Shown here piece by piece: positions 33,815 through 43,900 of a DNA stretch of 64,000 bases. A model generated the notes under the pieces. That model did not search any database, was not told the origin of the DNA, and saw only the letters and a list, made by a program, of their open reading frames with translations. A program made the position numbers and the translations under genes. This DNA comes from Deltaproteobacteria bacterium. GTDB taxonomy: Bacteria > Myxococcota > JADLHZ01. The number at the start of each line of letters is the position of its first letter. Position 1 is the stretch's first letter. Where the stretch lies: the NCBI GenBank assembly GCA_020848545.1, contig JADLHZ010000065.1, positions 24,623 to 88,622 of the forward strand. The letters are read 5' to 3'.

Positions 33815-36800
33815 ATGCGCCACACCTTACACAAGATTCTCTCGAGCGCGTTCGCGCTGGCCTGCGCGCTCCACGTCGCGAGCCCGGTGCGCGCCGATGA
33901 TCGTGACGCGTTCTCTGCGAAGCCGGCGCCGCCGAACATCATGTGGATGCTCGACAACTCGGGCTCGATGGACAACCTGCCCTGCACCGAGTTCTCGACC
34001 GGCGTTTGCTTCGGCAACACCGACCGCGCGTTGCGCAACGAGATCAACCTCGATCCGACGCTCGGCGCTGTCGGCGCGGCCGTGTCGTTGTGCCGCAGCA
34101 CGTTCATGGACAGCCTGGGCTACAACAAGAACACGGCCTATCCGCTGCCCGACCCGGACTTTCCCGCTCTGTATCCCGCGACCCGGATCTACCAGAAGGA
34201 CAACTGGGGCAGCACGAGCGCCGACGCGGCGACGTACTGCAGCGGCATCACGACCAACTGCGCTCAGCGCGCGCGCTGCGTCTACTCGATGACGAAGTAC
34301 GGCTACTACTATGACGTCGCCGGCTGCCAAGGCTCGGGCGATCCCTCGGGCCTTTGCGCGCCGGTGCCGCGGGCCTGCACCACGAACCCGCTGCTCACCG
34401 ATGTTGGCGGCGGTTGCGCGGTCGGCGCAACTTGCGATTGCGGGCTCTGCTCGAACCAAGGCAGCGGCGTGAAGTGCCAAGAGTGTAACCTCAACGCCGA
34501 CTGCGGCGCCGGCAACACCTGCGCAACCGTCGGCGGCGTCAGACGCTGCCAACAGCCCGCCTTGGCCACCGTGTCGATCCCGCGCATGAGCGGCAACCTC
34601 TTGCGCCTCTATCCGCCGAAGTTCGTCGGCGGACGCCGCGCCGTCAAGGACATCTTGGTCGACGCGAACAACACGCCGACGCTCTCGCACCAGCGCGTCG
34701 GCCTCTTCGCCTACAACGGCAACAACGGCGGCGACGGTGGCTCGGTGCGCAAGCGCATGGGCCCGGTGTGCAATCAGCTCTGCCTCGACGCCAGCTGCGA
34801 CGCGGCGTTCACGACCAGCCGCAACGCGATGATCGGCATCATCAACACGATGCCCTTCAACACGAACACGCCGCTCGGCGAGACGCTCGACGACATCGGT
34901 TGCTACTTCGCGAACGGCAATCCGCCGCGCCCGTGCACTTACCGCACCGATCAAGTGATCGCGCAAGACAACGCGTCGCCGCCGATGTGTCTCTCGTGTC
35001 AGACGAACTTCGCCATTTTGATCACCGACGGTCTGCCGACCTCCGACACGACCGCCGGACTGTCGCTGGCGAGCGGCGTCAGCGATCCGCAGGGCTACAT
35101 CCTGCCAGCGGTCGCCCGATACATGTACAACACGGACCTCGACACCGCGACGGCCGGCGTGCAGAACATCATCACCTACACCGTCAGCTTCGGCCTCACT
35201 GATCCGACCGATGCGAACAAGTGCGCCGGCGTGCTCGAGCGCGCGGCACAAGCGGGTAACGGCAAGTGCTTTCCAGCGCGCAACCGGCAACAGCTGCGCG
35301 ACGCCCTCGCCACGATCGTCTTCGAGATCGATCAGCGCGCGCGCTCGTTCACGTCGCCAACGCTGCAGTCGACGCGCGCCCAAGGCGAGAACAACGCCAA
35401 CATGGCCGTGTTCAAGCCGTTCACCTCTGGCCCGCTTTGGGAGGGCCACGTCTACAGCTTCAATCTCTTCGACGAGGTGACCGAGAACGCGCAGTTTCCG
35501 ACCGGCAGCGCAGCGAACAAGCAAGAGGTGTTCGTCGTCGATGCGAACAACGCGCCGGTCGCGTTCGACACCGAAGGTAACTTGCTCGGGAGGCCGTTTT
35601 GGGACGCGGCGCTCTGCCTCGCCGGCGACGTCGACAACACACGCGGCGCCACCGTGCCGGAAGATCCTTTCAACCTCAACGTGTCGGGCTGCGTCCGCCG
35701 CCCGGACGAGACGAGCGCGCGGGCACGGAAGATCTTGACCAAGCTCAATCCGCTCGTCGGTACCGGCGGCTCGGTGCCGGATAATTTCACAGTGACGAAC
35801 GCCGGTGTGCTCGCGCCCTTGATCGGCGCGGCGATGCCGTTCGCGGCGCCGAAGGTCATCAAGTACTTTCGCGGCTTCGACATGCTCGATCTCGTCGGCG
35901 GCGGCACCGTCGGCGCCGGCACGGTCACCGTCAACACCGTCACTTACACCACGCCGGTCGAGCGCTCGCTGTCGACGCTCGGACAAAAGAAGGGTTGGTG
36001 GGTGCTCGGCGACATCTACCACTCGACGCCAGGCCTCGTGATCCAAACCGGCGAGTACCTCGACGACAACACCTACAAAAACTACGAGGACTTCTTCGCC
36101 GCGACCAAGGGCCGAAAACGCGTCGTGGTCGCCGGCGCCAACGACGGAATGCTGCACGCCTTCGACGCCGGCAGCGCGCAAAACGCGACGCCGCCGATCG
36201 TCTACTCGAAGGGCACCGGCGAGGAGCTCTGGGCCTTCGTCCCGCCGCACCATCTGCCGAAGCTCGGCGGTGCGCTCAGCTGCCCGAACGATGCCGGGAC
36301 GCCGTGCACGATCGCCCGCCAGTACCAGTATTCGAACGACGGCTCGGCGCAGATACGCGACGCATACACCGGCTCTGGCACCCAACGCGGCACCCTCGGC
36401 AACCTGCAGGATCCTTCACTCGCGAATCTGTGGAAGACGATCTACGTGACGGGCGATCGCGACGGCGGGAACCGCTTCACCGCGCTCGATGTCACCAACC
36501 CTGCAAGCCCGGAGTTTCTCTGGCAGTTCCCGACCGTCATCGGTCCAGGGCTCAACCAGCGCGCCGAGCCGCCGGGGCTCAGCTGGTCGGACGTCTTCTC
36601 GAACCCGGCGCCGATCTTCCCTGTGATGTTCGACGCCGACGGCAATCTCGGCACGCCCGCCGACCAATATCGCCGCTTCGTCGTGCTGGTGAACGGCGGC
36701 TTCTCGCGCAATCAGATCGCCGGCCGCGGCGTGTACATGCTCGACGCCAACGACGGCACGCTGCTCTGGAAGTTCGAGTACAGCAACGTCGACGCCGAGC

Positions 36801-37915
36801 ACCAAGCGATGCGCTACAGCTTCGCCGCGACCTTCGGCGGCCTCGGCTATCCCGCTGCGAGCGATACTGTCACCTACGGCATCGGCGTCGACACCGGCGG
36901 GCAAGTGTGGCTCTTCGACTTCTCGCAGCCTGGCGTCTTGAGCGGCGGCCTCGCACAGTGGAGCGGCAAGCGCGTCTTCACGACGGCGGCGTCGACGGCG
37001 ACGACCGCCCCATATGGCGCGCTGCCGAACGCCGACAACACCGTGCAGCTCGCCGAGTATCCGTATCGCGGCATGTACTCGATGGTGGCCGCGTCCTACG
37101 GGCGCAACGGCCGCGACGTCTGGGTGTACGTCGGCACCGGCGATCGCGACCTCATCGGCAACCCGGCGCTGGCGCACAGCTCCGGCGTCGCGCTCGATCC
37201 GGGGCTCGTCGACGTGAGCTGCGGCCGCGCGCCGTACAACAGCGGCACGCACGTCAACCGCCTCTACGCGCTCAAGATCCGCGCCGACCTCATCGGCTCG
37301 ACCTTGGGCCGGCGCGTCGCCGCGCAGCCGAACAACGAGGACGACTTGTTCCCGCTGAACACGCCGGCGGCGTTCGGCGAGGTGCGGGCGCAGCCGCTGA
37401 ACAACGCGGACGATCCGAACACCTACGGTTGGTACTTGATGCTGCGACCCGGTGAGAAGGTAAACAACGCCGCACATGTCTCGAACAAGGTCGTGTACTT
37501 CACGACCTACACGCCGACCGGCGCCTGCCAGAGCGCGGCCGCGAACGCGACGCAGACGTGCGACAGCCCGTCGGGTAGCGGCCGCCTCTACGCGCTCGAC
37601 TTCGAGACCGGACGGCCGGCGATCGACTTCAACTCCGCGGCGGGCGCCGTCAGCTTCGGCGCGCAGATGGGCGTGACGACGAGCTCGGCAGATACGTCGA
37701 AGGACGTCGGCGCCGGCTTGCCGACGGCACCAGGCGTCAGCATCGGCGTCGGCAACGGCCGGCAGTCAGCGGCGATGTTGATGGCGACGAGCAACGATCC
37801 GACGCCGCAAGGTCAGCGCGCGCCGGCCCCGACGACGCTGGTGAAGCGCGTGTTGAGCACCTTCGTTCCGGATGAATTGCACAATACGCTGCAGTCGCTG
37901 GGTTCGACGCATTGA
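33815..37915 (+). CDS. pilY1: Type IV pilus tip adhesin / biogenesis factor PilY1
   Basis: This 1366-residue exported protein has a signal peptide (MRHTLHKILSSAFALACALH...VRA) and GAAGGAG as ribosome binding site. The N-terminal half is a VWA domain with the MIDAS sequence DNSGS (47-51) and FAILITDGLPTSDTT. It is interrupted at about 195-250 by a Cys-rich insert (GATCDCGLCSNQGSG and following) not usual in PilY1. The C-terminal half is the PilY-type beta-propeller, with VVVAGANDGMLHAFDAG, ELWAFVPPHHLPKLGG, IYVTGDRDGGNRFTALDVTN and YMLDANDGTLLWKFEY. PilY1 sits at the pilus tip, supports extension and senses surfaces. The Cys-rich insert may be a lineage-specific adhesion element. It closes the minor pilin operon. 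Confidence 0.9.
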   Translation: MRHTLHKILSSAFALACALHVASPVRADDRDAFSAKPAPPNIMWMLDNSGSMDNLPCTEFSTGVCFGNTDRALRNEINLDPTLGAVGAAVSLCRSTFMDSLGYNKNTAYPLPDPDFPALYPATRIYQKDNWGSTSADAATYCSGITTNCAQRARCVYSMTKYGYYYDVAGCQGSGDPSGLCAPVPRACTTNPLLTDVGGGCAVGATCDCGLCSNQGSGVKCQECNLNADCGAGNTCATVGGVRRCQQPALATVSIPRMSGNLLRLYPPKFVGGRRAVKDILVDANNTPTLSHQRVGLFAYNGNNGGDGGSVRKRMGPVCNQLCLDASCDAAFTTSRNAMIGIINTMPFNTNTPLGETLDDIGCYFANGNPPRPCTYRTDQVIAQDNASPPMCLSCQTNFAILITDGLPTSDTTAGLSLASGVSDPQGYILPAVARYMYNTDLDTATAGVQNIITYTVSFGLTDPTDANKCAGVLERAAQAGNGKCFPARNRQQLRDALATIVFEIDQRARSFTSPTLQSTRAQGENNANMAVFKPFTSGPLWEGHVYSFNLFDEVTENAQFPTGSAANKQEVFVVDANNAPVAFDTEGNLLGRPFWDAALCLAGDVDNTRGATVPEDPFNLNVSGCVRRPDETSARARKILTKLNPLVGTGGSVPDNFTVTNAGVLAPLIGAAMPFAAPKVIKYFRGFDMLDLVGGGTVGAGTVTVNTVTYTTPVERSLSTLGQKKGWWVLGDIYHSTPGLVIQTGEYLDDNTYKNYEDFFAATKGRKRVVVAGANDGMLHAFDAGSAQNATPPIVYSKGTGEELWAFVPPHHLPKLGGALSCPNDAGTPCTIARQYQYSNDGSAQIRDAYTGSGTQRGTLGNLQDPSLANLWKTIYVTGDRDGGNRFTALDVTNPASPEFLWQFPTVIGPGLNQRAEPPGLSWSDVFSNPAPIFPVMFDADGNLGTPADQYRRFVVLVNGGFSRNQIAGRGVYMLDANDGTLLWKFEYSNVDAEHQAMRYSFAATFGGLGYPAASDTVTYGIGVDTGGQVWLFDFSQPGVLSGGLAQWSGKRVFTTAASTATTAPYGALPNADNTVQLAEYPYRGMYSMVAASYGRNGRDVWVYVGTGDRDLIGNPALAHSSGVALDPGLVDVSCGRAPYNSGTHVNRLYALKIRADLIGSTLGRRVAAQPNNEDDLFPLNTPAAFGEVRAQPLNNADDPNTYGWYLMLRPGEKVNNAAHVSNKVVYFTTYTPTGACQSAAANATQTCDSPSGSGRLYALDFETGRPAIDFNSAAGAVSFGAQMGVTTSSADTSKDVGAGLPTAPGVSIGVGNGRQSAAMLMATSNDPTPQGQRAPAPTTLVKRVLSTFVPDELHNTLQSLGSTH

Positions 37916-37979
37916 CGCTCATTCACCCGTCGCCGTTGACGTCGCCGTCGCCGAATTTCCTTGTCCCTCGTGAGCGATC

Positions 37980-39500
37980 GTGCTCGGTTGCCGCGTCGTG
38001 CGGTACGCCGTTGCAGTCTTCTTCTTGATCGCGTGCGGAGCGCCGCCGCCGGCACCCTCTGCGCCTTCCGAGCCGAGTGAACCGCAAGGATCGGCTACGG
38101 CTACGGCGACGTCAACAGCGACGGAAACGCCAATACAGACGGAGACACCGGTGACAACCGTAGCGTCACCGGCGCGCGATGTGATCCTTCAAGCCTTCTA
38201 CTGGGACGTTCCGAAAGATCCCCCCTGGTGGACCGTCCTCGCCGGTGAAGCCAAAGACTTCGCCGCCGCGGGCTTCGGCGCTCTGTGGCTGCCGCCGCCC
38301 TACAAAGGAGGCGCCGGCGTCAACGACGTGGGCTACGGAGTCTACGATCGCTACGACCTCGGTGAGTTCCAGCAGAAGGGCACGACGCGCACGCGCTACG
38401 GCACGCGCCAAGAGCTCGATGCCGCCGTCCTTGCGCTGCACGCCCAAAAGATCGCGGTCTACGCCGACATCGTCATGAACCACATGATGGGCGCCGACGG
38501 CACCGAGAGCGTCGTCATCAACGGCAAGTCGACCAAGGTCTGGAGCCGCTTCGATCACGCGGGCCGCGCCGGCGCGCTTTCCAACTTTCAGTGGAACAGC
38601 GCGCGCTTCAACGGCTGCGAGCAGTCCGGCTGGAAGCAGTGGGCGGCGTGGGACTTTCAGCCCTATTACGGCGGCGACGCGTGGGACAACTTGCTCGGCT
38701 GCGAGATCCGCTACGCCGATCCCCTTGTGCAAGACGAGCTCGTCGCCTGGGGCAAGTGGATCACCGAAGTGCTCGCGCTCGACGGCTATCGCCTGGACGC
38801 CACGAAGCACATCTCGACGCCGTTCATCACGCGCTGGCTCGCGGAAGTGAAGGGCGAGCGCTTCGCGGTCAGCGAGGCTTGGCTCGGCAACCTCGATCAC
38901 TTGAAGGACTACGCACAAAGGACCGCCGCAAAGACCAAGCTCTTCGACGTGCCGCTGCACTATCTCTTCTCCGAGATGAGCCAGAAGAACGGCGGCTTCG
39001 ATCTGCGCCGCTTGAAGAACGCCGGCTTCACCGCCGCGCGGCCCGAGCTCAGCGTCACCTTCGTCGACAACCACGACACGGTGAAGGCGGGCGGCTTGTA
39101 TTCGCCGGTCGAGCGCTTCACGCTCTCGGCCTACGCGTACATCTTGCTGCGACAGGGCGGCGTGCCGAGCGTGTTCTATAGAGACTACGCGGCGCACAAG
39201 GACGAGCTGAAGACGTTGATCGCCCTGCGCAACACGCACGCGCGCGGCAAAGAGCGCGAGCACAGCGAGACGGCGCCGGACCTCTATGTCTACTCGCGCG
39301 AGGGAGACGCCGGGGTCGGCGGCCTCACGCTGCTCCTGAACGACGCGAGCGGCGACTTTGCCGGCGACGTGGTCACGCCCTTTCCGAACGCGCATCTGAA
39401 GGACGCGATCTCCGGCGCCACCGCGACGAGCGACGCGAGCGGCAAAGCGCGGCTCGCCGTCAAGGGCGGAAGCTACGCCGTGTGGCTGCCCGAAACTTGA
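37980..39500 (+). CDS. GH13 alpha-amylase lipoprotein
   Basis: Starting at the GTG at 37980, this is a 506-residue protein with the N-terminus MLGCRVVRYAVAVFFLIAC (lipobox Cys19). A Pro/Ser/Thr linker rich in TAT/TET repeats (about 25-62) follows. The catalytic domain has the GH13 regions: YADIVMNHMM, GYRLDATKH with nucleophile Asp273, SEAW with acid/base Glu299, and FVDNHDT with Asp366. A C-terminal beta domain ends the protein. The order and form resemble glucan 1,4-alpha-maltohydrolase/alpha-amylase members such as GH13_5. It probably degrades starch or glycogen-like polymers at the cell surface. A GTG six codons later is another possible start. The gene is not obviously part of the pilus operon. 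Confidence 0.88.
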   Translation: MLGCRVVRYAVAVFFLIACGAPPPAPSAPSEPSEPQGSATATATSTATETPIQTETPVTTVASPARDVILQAFYWDVPKDPPWWTVLAGEAKDFAAAGFGALWLPPPYKGGAGVNDVGYGVYDRYDLGEFQQKGTTRTRYGTRQELDAAVLALHAQKIAVYADIVMNHMMGADGTESVVINGKSTKVWSRFDHAGRAGALSNFQWNSARFNGCEQSGWKQWAAWDFQPYYGGDAWDNLLGCEIRYADPLVQDELVAWGKWITEVLALDGYRLDATKHISTPFITRWLAEVKGERFAVSEAWLGNLDHLKDYAQRTAAKTKLFDVPLHYLFSEMSQKNGGFDLRRLKNAGFTAARPELSVTFVDNHDTVKAGGLYSPVERFTLSAYAYILLRQGGVPSVFYRDYAAHKDELKTLIALRNTHARGKEREHSETAPDLYVYSREGDAGVGGLTLLLNDASGDFAGDVVTPFPNAHLKDAISGATATSDASGKARLAVKGGSYAVWLPET

Positions 39501-39531
39501 CGGATCCACGCGCGCGCCCGAGATCTCGCGG

Positions 39532-40692
39532 ATGCGGCGTGCGCTATTGTTCTCGATCGTCCTCTCCGGCTGCGCGGCGAGCTCCGCGACGGCGCTCGAC
39601 AGCGCGGTCATGGCCTACGACAGGACGACCGTCCACCTGATCTCGAAGCTCCTCCTCTTGAACATCGCGCGCGCGCATCGCGATCTGCCGACGCACTTCA
39701 CCACCGTGTCGAGCATCGCCGCCACCTACGACTTCCGCTTCAACGCCGGCGTCGGCCCGGCGGCGACGGGCGACTTCGGCTGGCTGCCGATGCCCTCGAT
39801 CGGCGGCAGCACCGGCGAGAACCCGACGATCACGATCACGCCGATGCAAGGCGACGAGTTCACGCAGCGCCTGCTCACGCCCTTCGACGAGCGCAAGGTG
39901 ACGATGCTCCTCCGCCAAGGCTACGACGTCGACGCGCTGCTGCGCCTGATGACCGAGCAGATCGCGGTGAGGGAAGGTGACAAGACGATCGCCGCCGACA
40001 ACCGCCCCGCGAACAAGGAGGGCTACACGCTCTTTCGCCGCCTGGTCGCGCACCTGTCGTCGATCCAAGATCGCCACGCGCTGCACGTCGACGCGCTGGC
40101 GATGCAGCTGCCGCGCACGATCCCGGCCGGCGCGAGCGAAGATCTGCACGCGGTCGCCGACGATCCTTCGCTCACCTACGACCCAGACAAGCAGGTCTAC
40201 CGCGTGAACGCGCGCGTCGTCGGCCGCGTCATCGTTTGCAACTACGATCCGGAGACGTTGGCGGCAGACGCGCGGATCGCGTTGCAAGAAGAAGCGCGCC
40301 GCCTCGCCGCGAGCGAGATCTTGGTCGATGTGCGCGCCGATCATCCGGGCGGAGAATATCCGATCCACGGCGTGATCCGCCTGCGCAGCTTCATGAACGT
40401 ACTCACGTTCTTGGGCCGCGACATCGCCGCCGAGCCCGAGTACGACGTGGCGCCGGATCCGCGCACCAAGGCGATCAGCGAGAATCCGACGCACACGCTC
40501 GACATCCTCGAGGCGACGGGCGCGCCGAGCGGCTCGGACCTCCACGTCGCGCTCGACGGCAAGATCTACGCGCTCGCGCCGGAGCAGGGCTATCAGTGGA
40601 ACAAGAAGGTGTTCAGCCTGCTTTACCAGCTCTTTCAGATGAGCGTGGCGCCGGCCACGCAGCCGTCGCCGCTGATCACGATCGCGAAATAG
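39532..40692 (+). CDS. Lipoprotein of unknown function
   Basis: This 386-residue protein starts MRRALLFSIVLSGC, with lipobox Cys14. A helix with VHLISKLLLLNIARAHRDLP then FTTVSSIAATYDF follows. That pairing occurs in a family of proteobacterial lipoproteins of unknown role that begin with an LLNIARxR-type helix. Later blocks are TPFDERKVTMLLRQGYDVDA, RRLVAHLSSIQDRHALH, GVIRLRSFMNVLTFLGRDI and a C-terminal FSLLYQLFQMSV. There are no enzyme motifs. It starts 31 bases after the amylase stop on the same strand, so the two may be co-transcribed. A hairpin at 40719-40735 lies just beyond its end. Confidence 0.65.
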   Translation: MRRALLFSIVLSGCAASSATALDSAVMAYDRTTVHLISKLLLLNIARAHRDLPTHFTTVSSIAATYDFRFNAGVGPAATGDFGWLPMPSIGGSTGENPTITITPMQGDEFTQRLLTPFDERKVTMLLRQGYDVDALLRLMTEQIAVREGDKTIAADNRPANKEGYTLFRRLVAHLSSIQDRHALHVDALAMQLPRTIPAGASEDLHAVADDPSLTYDPDKQVYRVNARVVGRVIVCNYDPETLAADARIALQEEARRLAASEILVDVRADHPGGEYPIHGVIRLRSFMNVLTFLGRDIAAEPEYDVAPDPRTKAISENPTHTLDILEATGAPSGSDLHVALDGKIYALAPEQGYQWNKKVFSLLYQLFQMSVAPATQPSPLITIAK

Positions 40693-40718
40693 ATCGCGAG
40701 CGCGCAAAATACTGGCGA

Positions 40719-40735
40719 AACGGCAAAACGCCGTT
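40719..40735 (+). terminator. Hairpin after the lipoprotein gene
   Basis: The sequence AACGGC-AAAAC-GCCGTT forms a perfect 6-base stem 27 bases after the stop at 40692. There is no T-run, so terminator activity is uncertain. Confidence 0.3.
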
Positions 40736-40789
40736 CTCAGCGCACCTACATCGACGCCAAAACACCGCAAGAACACTGCCTGAAACATG

Positions 40790-40807
40790 GTGAGCCCATG
40801 GGTTCAC
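40790..40807. promoter_or_regulatory. 18-base near-perfect palindrome upstream of the giant gene
   Basis: The sequence GTGAGCCCATGGGTTCAC is self-complementary except for one G/T pair. It lies about 130 bases before the giant gene start in a 246-base intergenic region and could be an operator for the surface-protein operon. Confidence 0.4.
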
Positions 40808-40833
40808 GGTATTCTTAACGAACGTCACGAAGT

Positions 40834-40847
40834 GCACGCAGGCGTGC
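40834..40847. repeat. Inverted repeat in the leader of the giant gene
   Basis: The sequence GCACGC-AG-GCGTGC has perfect 6-base arms about 92 bases before the start codon. It could be part of an operator array or a 5' leader hairpin. Confidence 0.35.
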
Positions 40848-40938
40848 GTTTGTGAACGATGAGTGAACGGAAATTCGCGGCCAAACGATAGGGCTGCGGG
40901 CGGAGTCGTGGGTGTTCGATCAGAAAAAGGCGTGGGGT

Positions 40939-43900
40939 ATGAGCGCTGCCCGTTGGTTGGTTGTCTTCTTGTCGCTGTCGAGTGTGTTCGCAGCGCCAGC
41001 GTGCCGCTGCGGAAAACAAATCATCGGAGGCGACGACGGCGGCACCGGCGACGCCGATCTCGGTGAGCGCGCGAACGCGTATCGCGCCGGCGCCGGCGCG
41101 CCCGAGGTCACGGTGTGCCCGGGCCAAGCCCTGACGCTCGGCGCGCTCGACTACACGGACATCACGTACACCTGGGAGCCGAGCATCTTCCTCTCGGATG
41201 CGAGCGCGGCCCGCCCGACCTTCGTCACGACTCAGCCCGGCGTCTACAACTACGTGCTCACCATCGACGACGGCCAAGGCCACTCGATCCCGAGCGGCGT
41301 CACGGTCACCGTGGCGCAGCCGCCGGGCGCTGTCATCGAGAGCGATCGCCACACCGTCTGCGCCGGCGGCGCGCTCGACTTCAACGCCAACGCGAGCTTC
41401 GCCGGCGCCGGCCAGACGCTGAGCAAGTACAGCTGGGACTTCGACGGCGACGGCACCGTCGACGCGAGCGAAGCCGATCCCGGCCCGCGCGTCTTCCCGG
41501 CCGTCGGCACCTTCGGCGTGCGCTTGACGGTCGAGGACAACCTCGGCTGCACCGCCACCGAGACGCGCGCGTACCCGATCTGCGACGCGCCGACCGCCAC
41601 CTTCTCGATCACCGAGCAGCGCGTGAGCGAGAGCAGCGGCACCGTGCTCGTCATCGTCACGCTCGACGCGCCATCGCAGGCCGACATCGTCGTGCCGTTC
41701 ACGCTGAGCGGCACCGCCGCCGCCGGCGCCGACTACAACGCCGCCGCCATGACGATCACCATCCCAGCGGGCAGCCTCACGGGCAGCGTGCAGCTCACGC
41801 TCATCGACGACGCGCTCAACGAACCCGACGGCAACGACGCCGAGACGATCGTTCTCACCTTGCAGGACGGAGGCGGCGTCAAGGCCGGCACCGCGAACAA
41901 CGCGCACACGATCACCATCGCCGATAACGATCTCGTCCCGGTGCTCGTCATCCAGGACGTCCCCATCGATGAGGACGACGGCACGGCGACGTTCACCGTC
42001 ACGTTGTCGGAGCCAAGCGGCCAGGTCGTCACCGTCGACTTCGCGACCGCGCCGAACACCGCCAACTGCCTCGACTACACGCACACGAGCGGCAGTCTCA
42101 CCTTCGCGCCGGGCGAGACCACCAAGCAGATCGTCGTCGGCATCACCGAGGACGCGCTCAACGAAGATCTCGAGGCGTTCGTCGTGAACCTGACGAACCC
42201 GGTGCACGCCAACTTGCTCGATCTGCACGCGGTCTCGACCGGCGAGCAGTTCGGCGGCCGCACGCCGAGCGTCGTGTTCGGCATCGGCGCGATCAACGAC
42301 AACGACGCGATGCCGATCTTGAGCGTGAACAACCAGAGCGCGACGGAGCAGAACCCGCCACCGGCGAGCACGGTCAGCGCCGCGTTCACGATTTCGCTCA
42401 ACGTTGCGAGCGGCCGCTACGTCACGGCGCAGTATTCCACGGCCGACGCGAGCGCGAACAACGGCTCGGACTACGCCGGCGTCTCCGGCCTCGTCGTCCT
42501 CGCGCCGGCGCAAGCCACGATGACGGGCGGCGTCTGCACGGTCACCGCGGCAGCGACCACCTCTCTGCCGTTGACCGTCCCGATCGTCAACAACGTCATT
42601 CCCGAGGCGACCGAGACCTTCACGCTCGATCTGAGCCTGGTCGCCAACGCGAACGTCGGGACGGCCAGCGGCATCGGCACCATCTTCGACGATGATCCGA
42701 AGCCGATGATCACCGCAGACAGCCCGTACGCGCGCGAGGTCGATGGCTCGGTCACCTTCACGGTGTCGATGGCGACGATCAGCCAAGAGACCGTCACCGT
42801 GCAATACAACACGACGAACGGCACCGCCCTCGCCGGCACGCACTTCACCGCGCTCGGCGGACCCGGAACGGTCACCTTCTTGCCGGGCATCCGCACGCAG
42901 ACCGTCAACATCCCCGGCCCGCTCTCGGTCGATCGCGATCGCTTCTTCTTCTTGAGCTTGTTCAACCCGAACGCCGGCCGCGTGCAGCCGGGGCAATGCT
43001 TCGTCGGCACCATCTTGGACAACGGCGCCCCGAGCTCGAGCTTCAGCGTGCAAGACCTGACGATCGGCGAAGCCGGCGGCACCGCCAAGCTGACGATCGT
43101 GCGCGGCGGCTCGCTCGCCGCCAGCGTCAACGTCGACTACAACACGAGCAACGGCTCGGCGCTCGCCAACGTGCACTACGTGCCGGACGCGCAGACGCTC
43201 GTCTTCGGCATCGGCGAGGCGACGAAGGTCGTGTCGATTCCGATCATCGACGACGCCGCCGCCAGCGCCAACAACGTGTTCTTCCTGAACCTGACGAACG
43301 CGACCGGCGGCGCGACGATCAGCAGAAACCGCGCGCGCGTCCGCATCATCGACAACGATCCGGCGATGGCGAGCGATCCGCCCGCGTTGAGCGCAGAAGA
43401 CGGCTTCGCCCTCGAAGACTGGGGCCTCGCCTGTGTGACGGTCGTCCGCGCCGGCCGCGACAACGCAACGACCAGCGCGAGCTTCGCGACGAGCAACGGC
43501 ACCGCCACCGCGCCGGCCGACTACGCGAGCACGAGCGGCACGATCACCTTTGATCCCTTCGAGGCGGTCAAAGCGATCGGCGTGCCGGTCGTCTACGACA
43601 CGCCGGGCTCGGAGCCGGCCGAGACCTTCAACTTCGGGATCAGCGCGCCGAGCGGCGGCGTCATCGCGCGCACGCCGGGCATCGTGACGATCCTCGACGT
43701 CGACGGCGCTCCGACGCTGACCGTCAGCAACGTCACCGCGAGCGAGAACGACGGCGACGTCGACGTGACGATCAGCCTGACCGGCAGCCACCTCGTCGAT
43801 CTGACCGTCGACTACAACACGGTGCCAGGCACCGCGACGGCGGCGAGCGACTACGTGACGACGGGCGGCCCGCTCACCTTCACGATCTTCGACTTCCAAA

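Noticed and set aside
33827..36385. An 852-codon reverse-strand frame opposite pilY1
   Set aside because: The forward frame has clear VWA and PilY-type beta-propeller motifs. The reverse product is Arg/Ala/Val-rich with no recognisable fold.
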